Shown here in pieces: positions 9,454-17,781 of a stretch of 41,032 bases of DNA (positions within the stretch are counted from its first letter, which is position 1; each line of letters starts with the position of its first letter). The position numbers were made by a program, and so were the translations under genes. This stretch comes from a virus. Below the pieces are notes generated by a model that saw nothing but the letters and a program-made list of their open reading frames with translations, had not been told where the DNA came from and did no database searches. The stretch is from positions 1 to 41,032 of the IMG/VR virus record IMGVR_UViG_3300043399_000304; one strand, 5' to 3'.

Positions 9454-12400
9454 ATGTCAACAATTAATAAGCAATTTCTAGTAAGGACTGGTGTAAATTT
9501 ACCCGCTAGTGATGGTACTCACGCACCATTAACTTTTCAAGAAGGCACAAATTTACCTGATCTAGCTTCAGGATCTGTTGAATGGGATGGATATAATTTA
9601 TATGTTTCTGAGAAATCTACCAATGGAACTTTCAGCGGAGACTTAGCAGCTCTGGTTCGAAGAACGGTTGCTTATACAGATTCAACAATGCTATCAAAAA
9701 CCGAAGTTGGAATTGAAGCAACCGGTACAAGTCAGTTAGATAGCACTGTTGTAACAAAAGATAATTCAGTAATAATAAATTCCACTAACGATGTAGAACC
9801 TTACAATGGCATTAGGCTTCCGCCAGCAGTTACCGGAAGAAAGGTTCGTATAGTTAATGCAAGCCTTAATCCTATTGCGGTATATCCATTATCGTCACCT
9901 TCTGATGTGACAGTAGTATCTAGTTCAGGAACAACGGTTACTGTTAATACCACTAATGGGTTATTTCCTGGAATGAAAGTTACCGTAATAACCGGTACAG
10001 GATTATTCCAACCAAATACGACAGTTACTAGTATTTTAAGCGGAACTACATTTGCAGTTGATAAAGTTCCGTCGGAATCACTACTGAGTGGTGCAACGGT
10101 TAGAGCAGGAAATTCAAATACAAGCATTAACAGCCTATCGGCAAATAATGCTTATACTATGAATAATTATACTGCAGTAGAATTTATTGCAGCAAGTGAT
10201 AATAAATGGTATACTACTGCAGCAACATTATTAGCAAGTAACAATGGTATAACTGGTAAAGCATATACTCCTGGAGATGTTATTTATGCCTCTACTCCTA
10301 CGGATCTAGAAGGGCTCAATGATGTTGCAATAGGTAGTGTTTTACTTTCAGGAGGGCTTACAACCGCGCCTTTCTACGGTAAGGTTGAATTAGATGGTAC
10401 GGTTTATGGTGTGAGCCATATCAATGGAATTTTACCTCCAGAAAACGGCGGAACTGGAACTAACGGTACTAGTTTATTACAAGGTACTGGAATTACTACG
10501 TATAACTTAGTAAATTCTGGTGTTACCACATTAAACATTGGTGGTGATGCAACACAAGTTAATATCGGTGATGCAATCGGAACTACTACAATTAATCATG
10601 ACTTAACTGTTGTTGGTAATTTAATTGTTAAAGGTAGCCAAACTATAGTTAATACCACAAATACAAGTATTAAAGATAGCGTCATAGATTTACATAAACC
10701 TCTAACTGGATATCTAACAGTAGATGATGGATATGACATCGGTGTCAAATACAATTATTACAAAGCTGCTGGAGATTCTGTTGTTGTAACAGGTGGAACT
10801 GCTTCTGGTGGAACTGCTACCTTAACAGTAGGTTCAAACTATCAATTTAACATTGGGCAGATAATAACAGTAAGCGGTGTTGACCCTGTAGGATTTAACG
10901 GAACGTATAAAGTTACTAATAGCACATCTAACAGTGTTAGCTTTGCAAGCTCGTTATCTAGTTCTGTAATTACAACAGGTGCGTTAGGTACTGTTACCAG
11001 AGTTACACAACTTGAAGTTTCTAGCGGAACATATGCTGGAGCAGTTGCAACAATTAACTATACAGGTCCAGCACTAACCGACGGTGATGTTGTTACCTTA
11101 ACAAATAACTTGCCTGAAGTTTATAATGGTACTTTTGTTATCAGCAATGCAGCAAGTGGCGCATTTAATATAACATTACCTAGCGATCCGGCATCAAACA
11201 TCACTCAGACTGGATTGATTATTATTGACCAGCGTTACGCATTCAGCGGTGTGAGCAATAACGACGGTATATTTGAGTTCTATAAAGATGGACAAGAAAG
11301 TGCTGCAAGTACATTCTCCGGAAGCTATGGGGCAATAAAAGCCGGAACATTTATTGCCAGTCCAGAGATGACTGCAAGTGCAGTGGACCTAACCTCTGGT
11401 GTAGCATTAAAGATTCCAACTAATAGTTTTTACGATATAGATACTGTAGCTAGTGGAACTGTAACTCAAGGAGCTATTGCACGAATAGATCAGCAAACAA
11501 TTGGTTCTGTGAATACTGGTGTAACATACTCTAGTGCCGCAAGTTTGTACATTAGCAATGCTCCGTTAGCTGGTAGTAACGTAACAATAACAAATCCTTA
11601 CGCAATACAGGTTGAAGCTGGTAACACATTACTAGGTGGAGATTTAGCTGTAAACGGGGGAGACATAACTTCCACAGCAACTACTTTCGAATTATTAAAT
11701 CAACCGACTACAGTAAATGCGTTTAGAAGTGCAACTTCTATAAACATCGGGGAAGCAGGCACAGTAATTAGTGTTGGTAAAAATACTGGAAACAGCGTAC
11801 TAGAATTAGTAGGAAACTCTACTACAGGAACGGTTACACTAAGAACTACTATCGGTGTCACAACTGCAAACGTGTTTGCAAGCGTTGCAACTGGTAACTT
11901 ATTCGATGGCGCAACTGATGTAAATATTGCAAATATTGGTACGGCTGGCAGAACTATCGACATTGCGACCTCGGCAACTGATGCTGCTAGTATACTAAAA
12001 TTCGGTGGGTTAACTTCGAATAACAGATTAAAAATCGAAAGTACCGGGACTGGTACAGTCAATCTTGAAACTGGTGTAACTTCAGGCGTTGCCAACGTAT
12101 TCACTAGCGTAACTGGCACAGTAAACCTTGGAGGAGCCGCAACTACTGTAAAAATAGGTGCAGAAACTGGAAATGCCATTTTATCAGTCAGCGGAAACGA
12201 TGCCAGTGGAATTGCAACAATTACCACTAATGTAACTTCAGGTAGTGCAACGGTATTCCCATCAGTTACTGGAGTAGTTTCGGTCGGTAACAATGCAGCA
12301 ACACTCCAACTAACTAATGCAGGAACTGCTGCAAAATCAGTACAAATTGCTACAGGATCTTCGGCTGCTAGCACAATGCTGTTTGGTGGAGCAATAACAT

Positions 12401-13908
12401 CTGGAACTAACTCGATTAAAGTAGGCGGCACAACTGGTGGTGTAGCTTCCTTTGATACAAACACTTCTGGGGTTACTGCTGCATTGTTCCCGACTACAAC
12501 TTCTGGAACAGTAAAACTTGCAGAAAATGCAACAACTGTTACTTTACAAAATACTACTACTTCGGCAACTACATTAACTATTGCAGGCGCAACTGGTAAT
12601 AATAATAATACATTAACCTATGGTGGATTAACTACTACTGGCACAAACCGTATTGCTATTAATACTGGCTCAGCCGGTAATGCTACATTCGATGCAACTA
12701 ATGCTGCATCTGTAGGTAATGTGTTCCCAACAATAACAGGAACAACTAATTATTCTGCTAATGCGGCAACCGTAACTATTGCCAATACTGGCACTGCTGC
12801 AAGAACAGTTAATATTGCAACTGCAGCAACTGCTGCGGCAAGTACCTTAAAATTTGGTGGTGCAGTAACAGGAAATACATTAACTATTGGAAGCACGCCA
12901 GAAGGCACAGTTAAGTTAACTACCGATGTAACTACAGGAAAAGCAGAAGTATTCCCAGCAGTAACTGGCGAAGTTGTAATCGGTGGTACTACAATTTCTA
13001 GTGGAAACGGAGTCGTTAAACTAGGTACAAGCCCAAATATAAATGCAACTGGAACTGAAGTAGTAACTGCAGAATGGATATTAAATCGTATTCAAGAAGT
13101 TAACACCATATCGAAAGAGTTTACTACACTTGCAACTAATCAAATTTTTGATCTTGGGTTTAACTGGGGTATGTATAGGTCTGCCAAGTATACAATTCAA
13201 GCCACTCAAGTCGGTACTACTTCTACTAGAACTCAAACTTCCGAGATTCTATTAACTACAGATGCTCCGGTATTCACAATTTCCGGAGTAACTAGTAATA
13301 CCGCAACTTTACCGGTGACCAGTACAGCAGGTGTTTATGTAGGTATGACAGTAGTTGTAGTAGATGGTACTGGTGCACTACCTGCTGGAACAACAGTAGA
13401 AAGTTTTGTAACAGATACTTCAATTACACTAAGCAATGCTCCAACTACGGCATTAACCGCTGCAACTATTAGAGGAACACTGGTTGGAAATTACGTTTCA
13501 ACTGCATCAGCATCAAATGCAGCAGATGTGATAACAGTAAACAGCACAACAAACCTATACCCTGGAATGGGCGTAGTAGTAACCTCGGACTCTTCAACAG
13601 GCGTATTTGAATCTAATACATTTGTTACAGAAATTATTAGTTCAACTTCGTTCAGAGTTAGTTCGGTTCCAACTATTCCGTTATCAAGTGCAATTATCAC
13701 CGGAACTCCTAATATCTATATTACAGAATATGCAACGTTAGAAACTAACGGAACCGTAGCGGCATTTAGCGCAGACACCACGGCAACCAATGTGAGATTG
13801 ATTGTATCTCCTCAAGGTAATACTACTATTACAAATAGTAAGCTCCCAATTGGTACAGTTAGAAAAACGGTAATCAAAGCTGAAAGACAATTGATCGAGC
13901 TGACTTAA
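9454..13908 (+). CDS. Large mosaic beta-repeat tail fibre protein
   Basis: A 1,484-residue Thr/Ser/Asn/Gly/Ala-rich protein with almost no charged helices, typical of a trimeric fibre shaft. It starts with MSTINKQFLVRTGVNLPAS. It is a mosaic. A PGM module (NGLFPGMKVTVITGTG) near residues 150-220 recurs twice at the C-terminus (about 1275-1345 and 1350-1420). The segment TTTINHDLTVVGNLIVKGSQ near residue 378 is common in marine phage fibres. Two YNGTF/FNGTY modules follow. Residues about 800-1180 contain six copies of a VFPSVTG block, most followed by AARTVNIATAATAAASTLKF-type repeats. The C-terminus (about 1200-1484) is a distinct cap ending PIGTVRKTVIKAERQLIELT, with no S74 signature. The gene is flanked by a late promoter and a strong terminator, so it is probably transcribed alone. 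Fibre is confident; receptor unknown. Confidence 0.78.
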   Translation: MSTINKQFLVRTGVNLPASDGTHAPLTFQEGTNLPDLASGSVEWDGYNLYVSEKSTNGTFSGDLAALVRRTVAYTDSTMLSKTEVGIEATGTSQLDSTVVTKDNSVIINSTNDVEPYNGIRLPPAVTGRKVRIVNASLNPIAVYPLSSPSDVTVVSSSGTTVTVNTTNGLFPGMKVTVITGTGLFQPNTTVTSILSGTTFAVDKVPSESLLSGATVRAGNSNTSINSLSANNAYTMNNYTAVEFIAASDNKWYTTAATLLASNNGITGKAYTPGDVIYASTPTDLEGLNDVAIGSVLLSGGLTTAPFYGKVELDGTVYGVSHINGILPPENGGTGTNGTSLLQGTGITTYNLVNSGVTTLNIGGDATQVNIGDAIGTTTINHDLTVVGNLIVKGSQTIVNTTNTSIKDSVIDLHKPLTGYLTVDDGYDIGVKYNYYKAAGDSVVVTGGTASGGTATLTVGSNYQFNIGQIITVSGVDPVGFNGTYKVTNSTSNSVSFASSLSSSVITTGALGTVTRVTQLEVSSGTYAGAVATINYTGPALTDGDVVTLTNNLPEVYNGTFVISNAASGAFNITLPSDPASNITQTGLIIIDQRYAFSGVSNNDGIFEFYKDGQESAASTFSGSYGAIKAGTFIASPEMTASAVDLTSGVALKIPTNSFYDIDTVASGTVTQGAIARIDQQTIGSVNTGVTYSSAASLYISNAPLAGSNVTITNPYAIQVEAGNTLLGGDLAVNGGDITSTATTFELLNQPTTVNAFRSATSINIGEAGTVISVGKNTGNSVLELVGNSTTGTVTLRTTIGVTTANVFASVATGNLFDGATDVNIANIGTAGRTIDIATSATDAASILKFGGLTSNNRLKIESTGTGTVNLETGVTSGVANVFTSVTGTVNLGGAATTVKIGAETGNAILSVSGNDASGIATITTNVTSGSATVFPSVTGVVSVGNNAATLQLTNAGTAAKSVQIATGSSAASTMLFGGAITSGTNSIKVGGTTGGVASFDTNTSGVTAALFPTTTSGTVKLAENATTVTLQNTTTSATTLTIAGATGNNNNTLTYGGLTTTGTNRIAINTGSAGNATFDATNAASVGNVFPTITGTTNYSANAATVTIANTGTAARTVNIATAATAAASTLKFGGAVTGNTLTIGSTPEGTVKLTTDVTTGKAEVFPAVTGEVVIGGTTISSGNGVVKLGTSPNINATGTEVVTAEWILNRIQEVNTISKEFTTLATNQIFDLGFNWGMYRSAKYTIQATQVGTTSTRTQTSEILLTTDAPVFTISGVTSNTATLPVTSTAGVYVGMTVVVVDGTGALPAGTTVESFVTDTSITLSNAPTTALTAATIRGTLVGNYVSTASASNAADVITVNSTTNLYPGMGVVVTSDSSTGVFESNTFVTEIISSTSFRVSSVPTIPLSSAIITGTPNIYITEYATLETNGTVAAFSADTTATNVRLIVSPQGNTTITNSKLPIGTVRKTVIKAERQLIELT
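11865..12990 (+). repeat. Tandem VFPSVTG beta-repeats in fibre shaft
   Basis: Six imperfect copies of V/L-F-x-S/T-V-T-G-x-V-x-(I/L)-G-x2-A-x-TV-x-I. Several are followed by G-T-A-A-(R/K)-(T/S)-V-x-IAT-x4-A-(A/S)-(T/I)-L-KFGG. Unit spacing is irregular, about 55-95 codons, as expected for stacked beta-blades in a trimeric shaft. Confidence 0.7.
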
Positions 13909-13924
13909 TAAGTTAGGTAACACT

Positions 13925-13959
13925 AAAAAAGCATTGCAAAATACCGCAATGCTTTTTTT
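13925..13959 (+). terminator. Rho-independent terminator
   Basis: Stem GCATTGC / GCAATGC with an 8-nt loop, preceded by an A-tract and followed by seven T residues, directly after the fibre gene ending at 13908. Confidence 0.9.
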
Positions 13960-13966
13960 ATAAATA
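13959..13966 (+). promoter_or_regulatory. Late promoter motif TATAAATA
   Basis: Perfect T4 late-promoter consensus. It abuts the T-tract of the terminator and lies 45 nt before ATG 14012. Terminator and promoter share one T, making a compact transcription-unit boundary. Confidence 0.8.
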
Positions 13967-14011
13967 CTAAACTAGAACATTTTCTAGAAATCTTCGTGGA
14001 TAGGGAAGCGA

Positions 14012-17000
14012 ATGGCAACAACTAATAAAGAATTTGAAGTTAAACACGGGCTTGTAGTAGCAGCTACTACACCATCAGTAAGCCCAACAACCGGATCTCT
14101 GGTCGTAAAAGGTGGCGCAGGCATTGCAGAAGACCTATATGTAGGTAGCGATGTATATGTTACAGGATCTGTATTTGCAGAATCTATTGTTTCGAATAAA
14201 TCAACGGTACTTAACGAAACTACAGACACCGCAACACATTTTTTAACCTTTGTCTCAAATAGTACTGGAGATGAAGTATTAAAAGTCGATGATAGCGATT
14301 TATTTTACCAACCAAGCACTGGCAGTCTGGGAATAGGAAACAGCGAGTTCCTTTACAAATTTACAGTCGGCGGAACGGCTAAAATTACCAATAACTTGTT
14401 TTTAACAAAAGACGAACCATCGACAAGCACAACTTCTGGAACATTACGCGTCACGGGTGGTGCCGGTATAACAGAAAACTTATATGTTGGCGGAAACACA
14501 TCAGTAACGGGTAATTTAACAGTTAGCGGAGGCACAATAACTGCAGGAAATGTTGCCACTACATTACTTGGTGAAAATACTACCACGGAAATAATAATTG
14601 CTAGCGGACAAACTAGCGGAGACTTGTTAATTGGCGGCACTTTACAAACAGGAACTATTACAGTAGATCGTAGTACAGTAGCGCATACACTTAACCTTGG
14701 AACAGGTATCAATGGTAGTGGTGTAACAAAAACTGTTAACTTAGGTACTGGCGGTTCGGCAGGTAGTATAACTAATATTTCTGTTGGTAGTACTTCGGGC
14801 GGCACGACTACAATACACAGTCCTAGTCTAGTGGTAAGTGGTAATCTAATAGTAAACGGAACAACCACTACTGTTAATACTAATATACTAACTGTTGACG
14901 ATAAAAATATCGAACTTGGGTCTATTGTATCTGCGGTTGTCAGTATAACAGGAACAGTAGGCTCAATTACTGGCACCGGGCCCTGGACTGCTGCAATTAC
15001 TGGAATGACTAATACATCTGGACTAATTCCAGGTGCCGCTATCACAGCAACTAATGGTGCAGGAACAATAGGAACTGGGGGTACTGCTGTAGTATTTTCT
15101 GTTGATAGTTCTACTAGCATTACGTATACGTATACTGGTGGTACAGCACCAACTACAGGTACAGTTACTGATATTACAACCACCGGACCGACTGATGTAA
15201 CTGCAGACGGTGGCGGCATTACGTTAAAAGGAACCACAGATAAAACTATATTATGGGTTGATTCTACAGATAGTTGGACAAGTAATCAAAACTTTTCTTC
15301 CCCGTCATATACCGTAACAGGAACTGGAAATATCACTTTTGCTGATGGCAATACGAATAGGGGTGTTAAAGGACTAGTTGGAGAGTCTGATTACTGGTAC
15401 ATTGGCGGCGGCGCAACTGGTATTGATGCAGGATTTTTAGAAATTGCAACGGGCAATAATAAAAATGAACCAATTTATGTCAGGCAATACGGTACAGAAG
15501 ATGTTAGAACTGCTACTTTACTGGATGCTTCTGGAAACACCATATTCCCAGGAACTGTAACAGCTACACAATTAGTATCTACAGTTGAGGTAGGAACCGC
15601 TCCTTTGAGCGTAGCTAGCACAACTGTAGTTGCTAATTTAAATGCAGATTTACTTGACAGCTATCATGCTGAAGATTTTGCCCTAGTAGGGCACAGCCAT
15701 ACGCTTACCATAGGTGATGGCACGGATTCAAAGTTAACACTGGATGTTAATACTGAAAGATTAAATCTGGTAGCCGGATCAAACATATTAATAGCATATG
15801 ATGACGACACTAATTCGGTCACTATGTCTGCTACGGGTCTTAGTTCGTTTAATACCATAACTATAGACAACACTGATACCGAATATAATTGGAATACCGC
15901 AGATGGAACCCAAGTTGTAACTGATAGTGTTAATGATCAGCTAAAAATAGTTGCAGGATCCGGAATAAGAGTATCTGCTGATGCAAATAACGATGCTATA
16001 CGTATAGAACATAAAGATACCAGTAGCGTAGAAGACGTAACTGCCCAAACAAATAAATTTGTTAACGCAATTACATTTGATACATTCGGACACGTACAGA
16101 CAATAACTACAGGGGATGTTGTGAATAAAACTTATTGGCTAGATGGTACAACCCCATCAGCTAATATAGTTGATATTCAATTAATTGATTCTGATGCTGT
16201 TGAAGATTATATTAGAGTAACAGGTTCAGGATCCACTACTGTCGCCTGGGATGAGGATACCCAGCAGTTAACAATTGATTCATCATATGTCAATACAACT
16301 TACACATTAGATGGCACATCACCGTCAGCTAATGTAGTTGACCTTGAATTGGTGGGAACAGATAGTAGCACAGATTCTATTAGAATAACCGGTTCTGGAG
16401 CTGCCACTGTTTCTTGGGATGAGACAAATCAGAAGTTAACAATTTCTGCAACGAACACAACTTACACAATTTCTGCTGAAACAGAGACTAATGGTGCAAG
16501 TTTAAAATTATCCGGAGCCGATTTATCAACCGATAGCGTGAAGTTAATCGCAGGATCAAATATTTCTATCACCAGGGATGATGAAAATCAAATTACATTT
16601 GGTTCTTCGTTTACAAATACTACATATTCGTTAGATGGCACATCACCGTCAGAGAATATAGTTGACCTTGAATTGGTGGGAACAGATAGTAGCACAGATT
16701 CTATTAGGATAGCCGGAATCGGCTCTACTACAGTATCATGGGATGAAGACACCCAGAAAATAACGATTGGTTCTACCTACGTAAATACAACTTACACAAT
16801 TTCTGCTGAAACAGAAACAGGAGGCGCAAGTTTAAAATTATCTGGTAGTGATTCATCAGCTGACAGTGTAATACTAAAAGCAGGCTCGAATATTTCTATC
16901 ACCAGGGATAGCGAAAATCAAATTACATTTGGTTCTTCGTTTACAAATACTACATATTCGTTAGATGGGTCAACACCTGCAGATACAACTAATATCGTTG

Positions 17001-17743
17001 ATTTACAGTTAATAGGAAACGATAGTAGTACAGATTCCATTAGAGTAACTGGTTCAGGTTCTACAGTAGTTTCTTGGAGTGAAACGGATCAAAAGTTAAT
17101 AATTAACTCAACTAACACCGATACAACGTATAGTATCAGTGCAGGAGATGGGGCAGTAACGGGTGAAAAGACTATTATATTAACTGCTACTGGAAGTGGT
17201 AGTGGAACTGACAGTGTAACGTTAAAAGCAGGCTCTAACATTTCGTTAGCTAGGACAGATGATGTTATTACTATTAATTCTACTTATGTTGATACTAATA
17301 CTGATGAATTAGTAAAAATTACTGACGAAACAGCCGATGCAGGAACATATTACCCTGCGTTCTTTTCGTCGAACACTGGTGCACAGTCCGGATATGTAAG
17401 TTCCACTAAACTTACATTTGTACCTAGTACAGGAACATTAAGCGCTACTGAAATAAACAGTTTGTCTGATGCTCGTTTCAAAGAAAATATAGAAGAAATT
17501 TCTGATTCTTTTGGCATTTTAGAGAAAGTTCAACCAGTTAAATTTTCATGGAAAGAAACCGGAAAAACTGCATACGGTGTCATAGCACAAGATATTGAAA
17601 CGGTATTACCTGAAGTAGTTAGTACCAATGACTATGGAATTAAAAGTGTAAACTATTCACAGCTAATTCCATTACTGATTGCCGTTGTAAAACGCCAACA
17701 AGAACAGATAGAAGAGTTAAACAAGCGATTGGGTAACCAATAA
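14012..17743 (+). CDS. Tail fibre with C-terminal S74 intramolecular chaperone
   Basis: A 1,243-residue fibre; ATG 14012 follows AGGGAAG. The N-terminal part has two copies of a GSLVVKGGAGIAEDLYVG / GTLRVTGGAGITENLYVG module, then TTTIHSPSLVVSGNLIVNG. The middle contains YWYIGGGATGIDAGFLEIAT, a receptor-side beta-sandwich phrase common in such fibres. Residues about 700-1110 are four units of roughly 108-110 residues (TYTLDGTSPSANVVDLELVG to AGSNISITRDDENQITFG). The last about 95 residues are an S74 peptidase/chaperone: SLSDARFKENIEEI, then YGVIAQDIETVLPEVV and a terminal coiled coil (KRQQEQIEELNKRLGNQ). In the endosialidase family this domain drives trimerisation and cuts itself off at the conserved Ser, here the Ser of LSDAR, using a Ser/Lys pair. 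Both residues are present, so maturation is expected. Its own promoter lies upstream. Confidence 0.88.
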   Translation: MATTNKEFEVKHGLVVAATTPSVSPTTGSLVVKGGAGIAEDLYVGSDVYVTGSVFAESIVSNKSTVLNETTDTATHFLTFVSNSTGDEVLKVDDSDLFYQPSTGSLGIGNSEFLYKFTVGGTAKITNNLFLTKDEPSTSTTSGTLRVTGGAGITENLYVGGNTSVTGNLTVSGGTITAGNVATTLLGENTTTEIIIASGQTSGDLLIGGTLQTGTITVDRSTVAHTLNLGTGINGSGVTKTVNLGTGGSAGSITNISVGSTSGGTTTIHSPSLVVSGNLIVNGTTTTVNTNILTVDDKNIELGSIVSAVVSITGTVGSITGTGPWTAAITGMTNTSGLIPGAAITATNGAGTIGTGGTAVVFSVDSSTSITYTYTGGTAPTTGTVTDITTTGPTDVTADGGGITLKGTTDKTILWVDSTDSWTSNQNFSSPSYTVTGTGNITFADGNTNRGVKGLVGESDYWYIGGGATGIDAGFLEIATGNNKNEPIYVRQYGTEDVRTATLLDASGNTIFPGTVTATQLVSTVEVGTAPLSVASTTVVANLNADLLDSYHAEDFALVGHSHTLTIGDGTDSKLTLDVNTERLNLVAGSNILIAYDDDTNSVTMSATGLSSFNTITIDNTDTEYNWNTADGTQVVTDSVNDQLKIVAGSGIRVSADANNDAIRIEHKDTSSVEDVTAQTNKFVNAITFDTFGHVQTITTGDVVNKTYWLDGTTPSANIVDIQLIDSDAVEDYIRVTGSGSTTVAWDEDTQQLTIDSSYVNTTYTLDGTSPSANVVDLELVGTDSSTDSIRITGSGAATVSWDETNQKLTISATNTTYTISAETETNGASLKLSGADLSTDSVKLIAGSNISITRDDENQITFGSSFTNTTYSLDGTSPSENIVDLELVGTDSSTDSIRIAGIGSTTVSWDEDTQKITIGSTYVNTTYTISAETETGGASLKLSGSDSSADSVILKAGSNISITRDSENQITFGSSFTNTTYSLDGSTPADTTNIVDLQLIGNDSSTDSIRVTGSGSTVVSWSETDQKLIINSTNTDTTYSISAGDGAVTGEKTIILTATGSGSGTDSVTLKAGSNISLARTDDVITINSTYVDTNTDELVKITDETADAGTYYPAFFSSNTGAQSGYVSSTKLTFVPSTGTLSATEINSLSDARFKENIEEISDSFGILEKVQPVKFSWKETGKTAYGVIAQDIETVLPEVVSTNDYGIKSVNYSQLIPLLIAVVKRQQEQIEELNKRLGNQ
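16307..17260 (+). repeat. Near-identical 324-330 bp tandem repeats in fibre gene
   Basis: TTAGATGG anchors occur at 16307, 16631 and 16961. The stretches after 16307 and 16631 are nearly identical at DNA level for about 85 nt. The stretches at 16561 and 16891 (TATTTCTATCACCAGGGAT) match for about 80 nt. The nucleotide conservation points to recent duplication or gene conversion rather than only protein-level constraint. Confidence 0.85.
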
Positions 17744-17746
17744 ATA
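17739..17746 (+). promoter_or_regulatory. Late promoter motif AATAAATA
   Basis: T4-type late element whose TAA is the stop codon of the preceding fibre gene. It lies 35 nt before ATG 17782, with an ATAGGAGAG ribosome-binding site between. Confidence 0.6.
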
Positions 17747-17781
17747 TTGTGCCGAGTTCACAGTTATAGGAGAGAACGAAG

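Noticed and set aside
11700-12464. 254-codon open frame on the minus strand opposite the fibre repeats
   Set aside because: Its Val/Pro/Thr-rich composition is the reverse-strand reading of Thr/Gly/Ala-rich repeats; no ribosome-binding site, promoter or domain.
14353-15237. 294-codon open frame on the minus strand
   Set aside because: Same compositional shadow (PPV/VPV runs) of a fibre gene; no start signal and no recognisable fold.
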